Origin: Candidatus Thorarchaeota archaeon | GTDB lineage: Archaea > Asgardarchaeota > Thorarchaeia > Thorarchaeales > Thorarchaeaceae | Length of the DNA: 64,000 bases | Direction: 5' to 3' | Assembly (NCBI GenBank): GCA_013388835.1 | Contig: JACAEL010000012.1 | Span: forward strand, 1-64,000 | Shown: positions 53,525 through 61,974 of the stretch, piece by piece | Numbering within the stretch: the first letter of the stretch is position 1 | Layout: the number at the start of each line of letters is the position of its first letter | Notes under the pieces: generated by a model | Told to the model about the DNA's origin: nothing | The model's input: only the letters and a program-made list of their open reading frames with translations | Databases searched by the model: none | Program-made: the position numbers and the translations under genes

Positions 53525-55783
53525 TCATCTTGTCTCAGCGGTCATGTGCCGCACTACCTCAGGCAGACTCCACTTCAACTCGAGTGTGAGAGCTCCATTC
53601 TCCGGTCCGGGGCATCTCCTCACACAGGTCCGGCAAGCAACACAGAGCCACAGGTCAACCTCCACCCGACCGAAGCCCGGTGAGTCCTTCTTCAGTACAA
53701 TCTGCCCCACAGGACGACTGACTGCCAGACCACGGAGTGTATTGTAGAGGAGTGCACGATTTGTGGGCAGCTTCTGGACTGAACTCTCTGGAATTCTGAA
53801 GATCTCCTCCAAGTCAATCTTCGGTCGGAGGAAGATGGCGTCCTCCGGACAGGACAGCTCACAGGACTTGCAACCAAGACACTTCGACTGGTCCCAGTTG
53901 ATTGTGCCAAAGCCTAGGAGAGGTGCATAGCCCATCATGTCTCGGTACTCGTCAAGCACGGACGGTACGTCGATGTCAATCAGGTCATCGATTGTCACTT
54001 TTGGTCGCGTGCTTGGGATTCGTGCCCGAGTCCGATAGGCCATTGCCACAGCAGTCTTCGCCTTGTCCTCCACTTCCTGCAGGATGGCCTCAGCGACTGG
54101 CGAGCCACCGACTCTCACACGGGCCAGTTTGTCGCGGGCTCTTGAGAAGACCTCTAGAGAGTTTGCAAGTCTGCCGATGTCCTGCGGCTTCAGGTCCTGG
54201 AGGATTCTACTCAGTTCACTCTTGGCCTCCGCCAGCTGTAGAGCAATCTCTGATACCACCTTGAGTGTCACTTCGGACTCCGAGGGTACGCGAGGCACAT
54301 CGTACAGCACATAGCCATGCGTCTCGCCCACAGTGGTGAGGAGCTCGTCGCGTTTCATCCTCAGAAGATGACTGAGGACACGGTTCTGGGGTATCCTTGA
54401 CTTCTCAGCCAAGTCCTTCGCGGACATGGCACCATGTTCCCGTATTAGCAGGAGTATGATGCCGCGCTCGATCTCATTGTCGAGATAAGTGTCCATGATG
54501 CGCTTGTACACGTCAGGGTCCAGCTTCTCACCGTAGGCATTAGTTCCCGTCACAAGATGGGGGCCCTTCTCAAGGGCAATCTTCAGCCTGAAGCGAGCAA
54601 AGGCCTCAAGACCAGCTGACACGAGAAGACGAAGCTCTTCCGACTTGTCTGATGTCTTGGCTTTCAGGAGCGACTCCGTGACTGAGCCCACCAGTTCCCT
54701 GAGCCTGTTCACCGGCTCGGACAGCTTCGTCTCGTCGTACTCGCTGAGCAGCTGAAGTCGTCCGTGGACACGCTCTAGTCGTTCCAGCACCACCTTGACC
54801 GTATTCGATGACTCTCCCTCAAGAGAACGAACCATTCCCCTCAACTGCTGCAGGATTCCTTTTACGACCATTGTGGTCTGGGGAGGTGTCGCAAGCACCG
54901 CAGCAAAGACCGGTGCACCACCATTAAGACCGACCATTTCCACCTCGCTTCTCTGAATCATGCTCACTATTGCCGACTGTATCTCCTTTGGTGTGGTCTC
55001 AATCAGACTGGCAAGCTGCGGCACCGTCTTCGAGCCAGTACTACCTAGAGTGAGCAGAATCATACCACGGTACAGCTCTTGCAGGAGGTTCCTTGTCACC
55101 AGCCGTTTGAACTCGGCCTCATCGATTCGTCCCTCTCTCTTCCCACGCTTCAGCTGGGCTGCGACCCTGAGGAATGGTCCATATCGAGTCTTGTTGCCAA
55201 TCTTCTGCAGAGACTCCAAGGCCTCGTCAGGGTCCCCTTCCAGTGTTGAGAGCATCTGGGCGACAGAACTCGCCATCTGCTTGACATCTGAGAGAGCCGC
55301 CTCCGACGCGGACCTTGCGTTCTCCTCGTAGGCTGATACAGTTGCCTCGATCTGTTGGACGAGAGCAGGTAGCTGTTGCAACACCTCGGTCACATCGATA
55401 CGCGACTCCGACGTGCTCGGGCCTTCACCCTGGGCCATCGCCTCCAGAGTGGAGGCTAGAAGCGCCCGCAGACCAGAGACTCCGCTGAGTCTCGACACCT
55501 CGTCGGCTCTCTGAAGCTTCAGTACTGCCTCTCTGATGAGTGCTCTATCGGAAATGCCATTGACTAGTCCTGTCCGCTGAACAGCATTGAGCAAGTCCTC
55601 AAAGTACGCGTCAGGAAACGACAGTATGCTCTCGACAATCGGAGAGATACTGGCCTTCAGCGAGGCTATCTCCTCGTTGACTCTACTGAGTGGTATGGCG
55701 GCCTCTTCTTTCAGTCCCCCGAGAGAGAGAATCATGTCCAGCATGCGCCGCCTCTTCGGGGCCATCTCCCGGTCATCGTACAT
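53525..55783 (-). CDS. Duplicated winged-helix protein with C-terminal two-cluster ferredoxin domain
   Basis: About 752 residues, last gene of the hdr operon. The N-terminal 600 are helical, with coiled-coil-like stretches and two similar winged-helix units: residues 236-297 (YRGMILLTLGSTGSKTVPQLASLIETTPKEIQSAI, quoted in part) and 436-495 (ERGIILLLIREHG, AKDLAEKSRIPQNRVLSHL). The C-terminus is a bacterial-type ferredoxin: Cys635, 638, 641, 645 and Cys714, 717, 720, 724, all CxxCxxCxxxC. I know no named family with this layout. It may be a redox-responsive DNA-binding protein or a docking electron carrier. ATG 55783 is preferred because upstream codons overlap hdrA. Confidence 0.8.
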   Translation of the reverse strand: MYDDREMAPKRRRMLDMILSLGGLKEEAAIPLSRVNEEIASLKASISPIVESILSFPDAYFEDLLNAVQRTGLVNGISDRALIREAVLKLQRADEVSRLSGVSGLRALLASTLEAMAQGEGPSTSESRIDVTEVLQQLPALVQQIEATVSAYEENARSASEAALSDVKQMASSVAQMLSTLEGDPDEALESLQKIGNKTRYGPFLRVAAQLKRGKREGRIDEAEFKRLVTRNLLQELYRGMILLTLGSTGSKTVPQLASLIETTPKEIQSAIVSMIQRSEVEMVGLNGGAPVFAAVLATPPQTTMVVKGILQQLRGMVRSLEGESSNTVKVVLERLERVHGRLQLLSEYDETKLSEPVNRLRELVGSVTESLLKAKTSDKSEELRLLVSAGLEAFARFRLKIALEKGPHLVTGTNAYGEKLDPDVYKRIMDTYLDNEIERGIILLLIREHGAMSAKDLAEKSRIPQNRVLSHLLRMKRDELLTTVGETHGYVLYDVPRVPSESEVTLKVVSEIALQLAEAKSELSRILQDLKPQDIGRLANSLEVFSRARDKLARVRVGGSPVAEAILQEVEDKAKTAVAMAYRTRARIPSTRPKVTIDDLIDIDVPSVLDEYRDMMGYAPLLGFGTINWDQSKCLGCKSCELSCPEDAIFLRPKIDLEEIFRIPESSVQKLPTNRALLYNTLRGLAVSRPVGQIVLKKDSPGFGRVEVDLWLCVACRTCVRRCPGPENGALTLELKWSLPEVVRHMTAETR

Positions 55784-55791
55784 CTCTGCGA

Positions 55792-57957
55792 TCAATTTGA
55801 TGCCTCCATCCACTTCCCTGCAGTGCCTCTGTGCACAGGTGTAGGACCTAGCTCCTTCGCCCGTCTGGTCATCTCCTGAACCGCGCGTATGAATCGTTCG
55901 GGCTCTGCACTGAACATCCGGAACATCTCCACTCGCAGACCCTCCCAACCTATCGCATTCAAGATGTCCTTTGCAACATCCACCTGTGCTTGAGCTATCT
56001 CATTGCCGGTCCCTCCGATGTGACACCGGTCGGTTTCACAGGCGGCAATCATTACGGTGCTCGCACCATATTCGAACGCCTTCAATATGTCAATGATGCT
56101 GACGCGTCCCGCACAAGGCACAGGGATTAGGCGAGTACTGGCGGGATACTTCATACGCCGAGTGCCAACAATGTCAATTGTCGAGACCGAACACTCTTCA
56201 CAGTGGAAGCACAAAGTGATGGGGTTCTCTGCGCCAGCGCCATCCAAGGTGGACTGAATCTGGGACCACAGCTGCTCGTTCGTCAGGAAGTTCAGTTGCG
56301 TGGCACCAGACGGACAGAGGCTCTGACAGACCCCACACGCGTGGCAGTTGAGCGTGTCAATTGAGGCCTTGAACAGCAACTTCTGTTCTGCGCTTGCCTC
56401 TTCCGCCTCCTTCTGCTCGATCATCAGTGGTACGCCGCGCGGACACTGTTGTGCGCACAGACTGCAGCCCACACACTCGTCGACGTTGAGTACCGCGCCC
56501 CTAGCTAACCGCTCAATCGCGCCATCCTGCAGCTCGTTGTGAATCATGAGAGCGCCTGCTTGTGCATCGGTCACCGCCTCAAAGACAAACTGTGGCCTGG
56601 TCACCGCGCCCACTGCAACAACACCCCTTCTGCGGGTCTCAGTCCGCCTCAGCTTACCGTAGAGCTCCTTCACATGGCCGTCATACTCGACTGCAAAGCC
56701 CAGGGTCTCTGAGAGCTCGGACACCCCGTCAGGAGGTAGAATGGCTGAAGACAGCACCACGAGGTCTGGTGAGACCTCGAAGTACTTGTTCAAGAGTGAG
56801 TCATAGAAACGGACGCGAGTTCGACCTCCGGCCTCCCACACCGCACCAACTCGGCCCCGGATGTAGTCCACTCCTTTCTCGCGTGACTCCTTGTATATCA
56901 TCTCGTTCTCAAATGGAACGCGGATGTCCATGTAGATGACTCGGACATGAACGCTTGGGTCCGCCTTGACTATCTCAAGGGCGTTGTCAATGGCGAATGT
57001 GCAGCAGAGCTTGCTACAGTCCCGTTTGTGATCCTCGGACCTGCTACCCACACACTGGACCATTACGACCTCCTTTACGGGTCCGCCGTCCGACCTGCGT
57101 GACAGATGCCCCTCTGAGAGCATTGTCGAGAGCTCAAACTGCGTCACCACATCGGGATTCACGCCATACCGGTACTCGTCCATCCCCTCAGGTTTGAACT
57201 CCTTGAAGCCCATTGCGAGGACTATGGCAGATGTGTCGATATCATACTCCTCGCCCGACTCGGAGACACAGTGTACAGTGAATGCCCCCATCTCACCCTT
57301 CACGAACTTGACCTGTGTCTTCGTCTTGATGGTGATGTTCTCTGAGGACTTGAGCCGCTCCATTCTGCTCTTCAGCAGTTCTTGTCCGGGTATTCCCGTT
57401 GGTGCAACCACAGGAAGACGTACGACGTGCCCACCGAGATGTCCCTCCTTTTCAATCAAGGTCACCTTGTACCCCAGTCCGGACAGACAGAGCGCAGACT
57501 CGATTCCAGCGATGCCGCCACCAATCACAGTCACATGTTTCGGGACGGTCTTGTGTTCTTTCGTCAGTGGTTTTGAACGCACCGAGAGAGCAAGCGTGCC
57601 TCGAATCATGTCAAGGGACTTGCTAGTGGCCTCATTGGGATCTGGGTGTACCCATGCAGAGTGCTCTCGGATGTTCACGTACTGAATCTGAGAGGGGTCC
57701 AGTCCGTTCGAGAGCAGATAGGCATCAATGCGGGGTTTGATCTTCTGACTAGTGCATGCTGCGATTACCAGCCGCTCCTGCCCTCCTGCGACGAGCGACT
57801 TGATTCGCTCAAGACCGACTTCTTGACACAGCAGGTCATGTACCTCGACGCCTCCGGCGAACTCGTATCCGGACACCTCCCGCTTCATATCATCAAAGTC
57901 AAGACCCAGGGTATTCCCACAGGTACACAGTAGCACGACAGGCTTCTCTGTGGTCAT
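55792..57957 (-). CDS. hdrA: HdrA-MvhD fusion
   Basis: The FAD subunit of heterodisulfide reductase, site of electron bifurcation, with an MvhD domain fused at the C-terminus. In order: an N-terminal Cys domain (LLCTCGNTLG, VIAACTSQK, NIREHSAWVH), a thioredoxin-reductase-like FAD domain (VTVIGGGIAGIESALCLSGLG), two [4Fe-4S] motifs (CVGCSLCAQQCP, CHACGVCQSLCP), then MvhD (CFHCEECS, VPCAGRVS, CETDRCHIGGTGN). 721 aa. ATG 57957 follows the stop of hdrA' by 5 bp. Such fusions are known in non-methanogen Hdr operons. Confidence 0.92.
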   Translation of the reverse strand: MTTEKPVVLLCTCGNTLGLDFDDMKREVSGYEFAGGVEVHDLLCQEVGLERIKSLVAGGQERLVIAACTSQKIKPRIDAYLLSNGLDPSQIQYVNIREHSAWVHPDPNEATSKSLDMIRGTLALSVRSKPLTKEHKTVPKHVTVIGGGIAGIESALCLSGLGYKVTLIEKEGHLGGHVVRLPVVAPTGIPGQELLKSRMERLKSSENITIKTKTQVKFVKGEMGAFTVHCVSESGEEYDIDTSAIVLAMGFKEFKPEGMDEYRYGVNPDVVTQFELSTMLSEGHLSRRSDGGPVKEVVMVQCVGSRSEDHKRDCSKLCCTFAIDNALEIVKADPSVHVRVIYMDIRVPFENEMIYKESREKGVDYIRGRVGAVWEAGGRTRVRFYDSLLNKYFEVSPDLVVLSSAILPPDGVSELSETLGFAVEYDGHVKELYGKLRRTETRRRGVVAVGAVTRPQFVFEAVTDAQAGALMIHNELQDGAIERLARGAVLNVDECVGCSLCAQQCPRGVPLMIEQKEAEEASAEQKLLFKASIDTLNCHACGVCQSLCPSGATQLNFLTNEQLWSQIQSTLDGAGAENPITLCFHCEECSVSTIDIVGTRRMKYPASTRLIPVPCAGRVSIIDILKAFEYGASTVMIAACETDRCHIGGTGNEIAQAQVDVAKDILNAIGWEGLRVEMFRMFSAEPERFIRAVQEMTRRAKELGPTPVHRGTAGKWMEASN

Positions 57958-57962
57958 CTCAA

Positions 57963-59234
57963 TCAACGCCTCCCTGCCAGTATCTTCATTACTACTGCTC
58001 TGGCCTGCGTCACACTCTCGGGGACTTCCGCCGGACCCAGTGCAGCACCACATGCGTAGACGCCCGCTCCGACAACGACTTCCTCCTCTGTGGCAATGTC
58101 AAGAGGTGTCACATAGCCGCGCGAAGCCGAGAGACCAACCATCTTGAGAAGGTCCGAGAACCCCTCAGCGGGCTCCAGTGCCGAGGAGAGCACCAACAGG
58201 TCCAGACTGAATCGGAGATACCTGTCGAGCAGGCTGTCATACACAGTCACATCAACTCCACCGTCCTTCCCTGCCTCCACCCGGCTTACTCGTCCACGGA
58301 TAAAGTCCACTCCAGACTCACGTGCCTCGCGGTAGTATCGCTCATGACGGTCGTATGTCCGGATGTCCATATAGACGACCAACACCTGTGAACAGTCACG
58401 CTCACGTGCTGCAACAACAGCGTGCTTGAGAGCAAAGACACAGCATATCTTAGAACAGTAGGGATAGTGATTCTCGTCTCTGCTGCCGACACACTGAACC
58501 ATCATGACACGTCTTGCGGGTTTTCCGTCAGATGGGCGCACCACCGCGCCCCCGCTTGGACCATTTGGGTCCAGTATCTTTGCAAACTCAAGCTGTGTGA
58601 CCACATCTGGAATCCTGCCATAGCCATATTCATCGATGCTGGAGGGCTTCATCTCATGGTATCCAGCTGCAATCACAATGTCGGACACCGTGAGCGAGTC
58701 TTCCCTTGGCTTTGCATCAAGGTCAATCGCATTTGTGGGGCACTTCTGGGCGGCTTCCTTCGCTCGGTCGTCTTCTAGGGCCGGATTGAACACAACACAC
58801 TGGGGTTGGCACTGCGGCGACGGGAAGGAGAAGGCTTTGGACACCTCAATACAGACACCACAGAGTGTGCACTTCTTTGGGTCCACATATTGTGGGGCGG
58901 ACCTGAGTGTGACGAGGAACTGACCCGGTCTTCCACTGATGCTGTGCACTGTGGTACCAATTCTGAGATCGAGGTTTGGCTGGTCGATTAGGGCACTTCT
59001 GTAGAAACACTTGCGTATGCCCGGCCGCCACCGGTTCCCCTCGAAGCAGTAGAAGCAGTCATCTGTCGGAAACGCTCTGTAGAGGTCCAGTGCGTTCCCT
59101 CCAGCGGTCAGCTGGCGCTCGACAAGAATGGCCTTTATGCCTGAGTCAGCCAGTTCTGTGGCCACAGTCATCCCAGCCACACCTGCGCCAATGATCAGCA
59201 CCGGGTAATCCACAGTCTTTGTCACCTCGGTCAA
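57963..59234 (-). CDS. HdrA-like FAD protein (hdrA')
   Basis: A second, shorter HdrA paralogue, 423 aa, without the N-terminal Cys domain. It has the FAD motif VLIIGAGVAGMTVATELADSG, an Fe-S region CTLCGVC followed by cysteines in QCQPQC and KCPTNAID (an altered cluster pair), and MMVQCVGSRDENHYPYCSKICCVFALKHAV shared with HdrA. Two different HdrA proteins in one operon suggest a heteromeric flavin unit. It overlaps hdrB by 4 bp. Confidence 0.88.
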   Translation of the reverse strand: MTEVTKTVDYPVLIIGAGVAGMTVATELADSGIKAILVERQLTAGGNALDLYRAFPTDDCFYCFEGNRWRPGIRKCFYRSALIDQPNLDLRIGTTVHSISGRPGQFLVTLRSAPQYVDPKKCTLCGVCIEVSKAFSFPSPQCQPQCVVFNPALEDDRAKEAAQKCPTNAIDLDAKPREDSLTVSDIVIAAGYHEMKPSSIDEYGYGRIPDVVTQLEFAKILDPNGPSGGAVVRPSDGKPARRVMMVQCVGSRDENHYPYCSKICCVFALKHAVVAARERDCSQVLVVYMDIRTYDRHERYYREARESGVDFIRGRVSRVEAGKDGGVDVTVYDSLLDRYLRFSLDLLVLSSALEPAEGFSDLLKMVGLSASRGYVTPLDIATEEEVVVGAGVYACGAALGPAEVPESVTQARAVVMKILAGRR

Positions 59235-60106
59235 CCTGTCAGATGTGCGAGGATGCCATCAGCAGGCACACGGTTCATGCTCAACCCCAGCTCATCCTCA
59301 CCAATACCCATGGCAAGACCAAGCAGCTGTGGATACATGAGGACCGGCAGGTCGTAGGTCTCCCCGTAGCTCTGTTTGAGCCCGAGCTGCTGCAAGTCGA
59401 GTTGGTTGCCGCATGCAGGGCATATGACGGTGGCGAACTCCGCACCGGACTCCTTCATCGACTTGATCTTGTCACGAGCCAGTCTTATGGCCAGTGACTC
59501 ATTCACTGGCAGCACAGTGGCACCGCAACACTGTTTCCACAAGGGATACTCAACCACTCTTGCACCAGTCACCTCGACAAGCTCTCTGAGTATCTCTGGT
59601 CTAAACCCGGTCACATCTGCGGGTCGCAACACATGACAGCCAAAGTGAATTGCGACTCCAACACCGTCCAGAGGCTTGGTGACTCTCTTGCGAATCTCAT
59701 CTGTCCCAATGTCAGTGTACATGGCCTCAACAATGTGACGGACTCGAACAGTGCACTTCAGTTGCAGCCCCTCTTTCTTCAGCTCTTCATTGACTCTACC
59801 AAGGTCCGTGCTATCGTGCTTGAGGTGGTGGAGAACGTCCTTCAGTGAACCAAAGCATCCGTTGCAGGGCGTGACTATGTCATTGCCATTCTTCTCGCCA
59901 ATTGCAAGTGTCCTAGCATTGACAGTCAGCCATCCAGAGTAGTCAATTGCCCGCAGATTAGGGCTTCCACAGCATGCAACCCCCTCCATGTAGTGGAGCT
60001 CCATCCCAAGGGCCTTCGCAACCTTGAGCATGGAGGCCTCATAGTTGGGATAGTTCGCCGGGACGCTGCAGCCCATATACAGACTATAGGACGGCATCTC
60101 AGTCAC
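59231..60106 (-). CDS. hdrB: Heterodisulfide reductase subunit B
   Basis: The catalytic subunit with two CCG domains that hold the noncubane [4Fe-4S] clusters: GVACCGSPNLR with TPCNGCF in the first, and HFGCHVLRP, WKQCCGATV and CPACGNQLD in the second. 291 aa. It is the site of disulfide or similar thiol-substrate reduction in methanogens; the substrate in a non-methanogen is unknown. It overlaps both neighbours (8 bp with hdrC, 4 bp with hdrA'). Confidence 0.93.
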   Translation of the reverse strand: MTEMPSYSLYMGCSVPANYPNYEASMLKVAKALGMELHYMEGVACCGSPNLRAIDYSGWLTVNARTLAIGEKNGNDIVTPCNGCFGSLKDVLHHLKHDSTDLGRVNEELKKEGLQLKCTVRVRHIVEAMYTDIGTDEIRKRVTKPLDGVGVAIHFGCHVLRPADVTGFRPEILRELVEVTGARVVEYPLWKQCCGATVLPVNESLAIRLARDKIKSMKESGAEFATVICPACGNQLDLQQLGLKQSYGETYDLPVLMYPQLLGLAMGIGEDELGLSMNRVPADGILAHLTG

Positions 60107-60647
60107 CTCCCTTTGTCAGCCGACCAGTCCTCGTCCCCTGCAAGATGCTCTTCACAGCCTCTGTTGACAGGCCCGGAACAGAGGGCTCAAGCCCCAAGTC
60201 TTCTCTTTCCCAGTCTGCAGTCACAACGTAGAGTTGGCCCTTGTCCACGAGCTCCTTGGCTAGAGCAACAATCTTCTCGGGCACGATGCCTCTCTCCGCA
60301 GCGAGATTCTTGCAGTCGAAGAGTATGTCGGTCACGCGGACCTTCTGAGGACATCTCTCCTGGCACTGGAAACAGGTCAAGCATTCCCAGATCTCTTTTG
60401 AGTTCAGGACTTCCTCACGCATTCCGAGTAGAATCATCCGAATCAACTGATGTGGCTTGTAGAGCCACTGGTTAGCGATGGGGCAGGCAGCTGTGCATGT
60501 TGAACACGCAAAACATGCTGAGAGCTCATCCGCATCTGGCATACTGCGTATCTCCTCGCGGAACGAGGGGTCCAGTCGAGACATGTCTATGGGCTCGATG
60601 AGTGTAACAGGGATTCGAGGTTTGGTGTCGGTTTCTGCCATTGCCAT
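60099..60647 (-). CDS. hdrC: Heterodisulfide reductase subunit C
   Basis: The [4Fe-4S] electron-transfer subunit that feeds HdrB. Two cluster motifs: CFACSTCTAACP and CLTCFQCQERCP. About 182 aa. The start is ATG 60647 or 60641 (MAETDTK); both fit a transcript starting near 60683. First gene of the operon hdrC-hdrB-hdrA'-hdrA/mvhD-winged-helix ferredoxin. The promoter carries an inverted repeat between TATA and start. Confidence 0.93.
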   Translation of the reverse strand: MAMAETDTKPRIPVTLIEPIDMSRLDPSFREEIRSMPDADELSACFACSTCTAACPIANQWLYKPHQLIRMILLGMREEVLNSKEIWECLTCFQCQERCPQKVRVTDILFDCKNLAAERGIVPEKIVALAKELVDKGQLYVVTADWEREDLGLEPSVPGLSTEAVKSILQGTRTGRLTKGGD

Positions 60648-60685
60648 GCCACCGCCACGAAGCACGAGGCGTTGTAAGCTGTAGA

Positions 60686-60714
60686 GGCTCGGAGTTTCGA
60701 GCCAATATTAAAAG
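60686..60714 (-). promoter_or_regulatory. hdr operon promoter with inverted repeat
   Basis: TATA box CTTTTAATAT (60705-60714, minus strand) with, directly downstream, GGCTCG-N6-CGAGCC at 60686-60703, overlapping the expected start site near 60683. A protein bound to the repeat would block transcription. The motif resembles the repeat at 46790-46806. Confidence 0.55.
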
Positions 60715-60861
60715 TTGAGGTCTGGCGAGGAATAAGAACAATAAGGCCGCTCGCAAGGTCTTGAACGGAGTCCCACAGCGTCGAAGACACGCCGCCTCGC
60801 ATATGTGTCCAGTTGTGGAATGAGAGGTCCTAGAGGGAATGCCTAGTACGACGGGACACAC

Positions 60862-61065
60862 CTACGTATCAGGCAGACCTCTTCGGTATATCAGCAGGAC
60901 GATCCCGGACATGGTGAGTATGACGAGCACTTCATAGAGGATTACATGACCGAGTGTGTAGCCGCTGAGCAGGGGTATCTCAAAGAACCTGACAGCAGTG
61001 GCCAATGCAAGGCCAATCGAGATGATCCAAGCAATGATCAGAACCCACTTGTTCTTCGGTGGCAT
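60862..61065 (-). CDS. Small two-span membrane protein
   Basis: 67 residues with two clear membrane helices (about 7-25 and 40-59), a positive start (PPKNK) and end (RRGLPDT). Family not recognised. It lies 22 bp after the 96-residue gene on the same strand, last in the replication operon. Its place there may be fortuitous. Confidence 0.6.
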   Translation of the reverse strand: MPPKNKWVLIIAWIISIGLALATAVRFFEIPLLSGYTLGHVILYEVLVILTMSGIVLLIYRRGLPDT

Positions 61066-61087
61066 GACTGAACACCCTGTATAGATG

Positions 61088-61378
61088 TCACTTATCGTTT
61101 TCTAAAGCGCGGATGACTGCTTGGAGCTGTTCTTGAAGCGAGTCCAGGATGGACACGATGGAGCGCCCGAACAGTGCTCCTTGCTGAATGAGATACGCCC
61201 GCAGGTCTGTGACATCGCCATGGACTGCAGCGAGTGTCCGCTTGCCTTCTTCACTCAGGAGGCACATGACATCACTCACGGTCACTTGGAACCGAGAACT
61301 CATTGCTTCAACATCTCTCTTTGACTGCGCAAGCCTGTTCGCGAGCTCCTGGAGCTGCTGTCTGTGGGACTCTGTCAT
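61088..61378 (-). CDS. Coiled-coil small protein in the replication operon
   Basis: 96 residues, mostly long amphipathic helices (LQELANRLAQSKRDVEAM and LDSLQEQLQAVIRALEN) with a central SDVMCLLSEEGKRTLAAVHGDV. No family recognised. Its ATG overlaps the GINS stop by 4 bp (ATGA), so it is translated with GINS, which hints at a replication-linked or chromatin-linked role. Confidence 0.65.
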   Translation of the reverse strand: MTESHRQQLQELANRLAQSKRDVEAMSSRFQVTVSDVMCLLSEEGKRTLAAVHGDVTDLRAYLIQQGALFGRSIVSILDSLQEQLQAVIRALENDK

Positions 61379-61974
61379 CGGTTGCTACGCTCCTCCATTG
61401 CGACGCGTACTGCTGTTCCATCGCGTAACCATGCCTGGACATTCTCTCGGGGAAGACTGGCTATGTCCTCCTTCTTGAACGGACCGTAAGTGCGTTCGTC
61501 GAGGCCCATGAAGGGGGTACTAATGGGTCGAAGGAATCGTACGACCACATACTCGATCTTCTCCGTGTCATCACTACCTGCTGCATCAGAGGGACGTTGA
61601 GGCATGTGTCCCTCCAGCAGGTCCTTCAGAAACTCGGCATGCTCTGCAAGACCTCTCGATAGTCGATTGTAGAGGTCCTCCTCGGCCAGAGTCATTGTGC
61701 CCAGGGGCCTTCGCTGAGCAAGTGCGGCTCGGACTATCTTCTCTCTACGCAGCACCATGAGATCTCTGAGCATGTAGTCCAGATTTCTAATCTCACTCAC
61801 GAGCAAGTCTGCTTGGAGTCGGTCTTCAGCAGGCACCTCTGTGAGCATGAGGCGCACCTTGCTGAGGTACTGGACCATCTTGCCAAGTCTGAGGTCTTCG
61901 AGACTCTGAAGGTCCGGCTCTCGAACCTCGTTCTCCCAAGCTCTGAGAATGTCGTCATATCCAATCTCACTCAA
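61375..61974 (-). CDS. Archaeal GINS subunit (Gins51 type)
   Basis: Subunit of the GINS complex, part of the replicative helicase CMG. 199 residues in A-then-B domain order, as in Gins51/Sld5-Psf1: helical A domain with VRLMLTEVPAEDRLQADLLVSEIRNLDYMLRDLM (quoted in part: RLQADLLVSEIRNLDYML), a Ser/Asp-rich linker, and the beta-rich B domain with RFLRPISTPFMGLDERTYGPF and DIASLPRENVQAWLRDGTA. It overlaps the primase gene by 8 bp; archaea often pair GINS with priS. Confidence 0.85.
   Translation of the reverse strand: MSEIGYDDILRAWENEVREPDLQSLEDLRLGKMVQYLSKVRLMLTEVPAEDRLQADLLVSEIRNLDYMLRDLMVLRREKIVRAALAQRRPLGTMTLAEEDLYNRLSRGLAEHAEFLKDLLEGHMPQRPSDAAGSDDTEKIEYVVVRFLRPISTPFMGLDERTYGPFKKEDIASLPRENVQAWLRDGTAVRVAMEERSNR

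Noticed and set aside
55784-55948. N-terminal extension of the winged-helix/ferredoxin protein
   Set aside because: It overlaps the end of hdrA-mvhD in another frame and its composition (Arg, Gly, Cys) is not protein-like.
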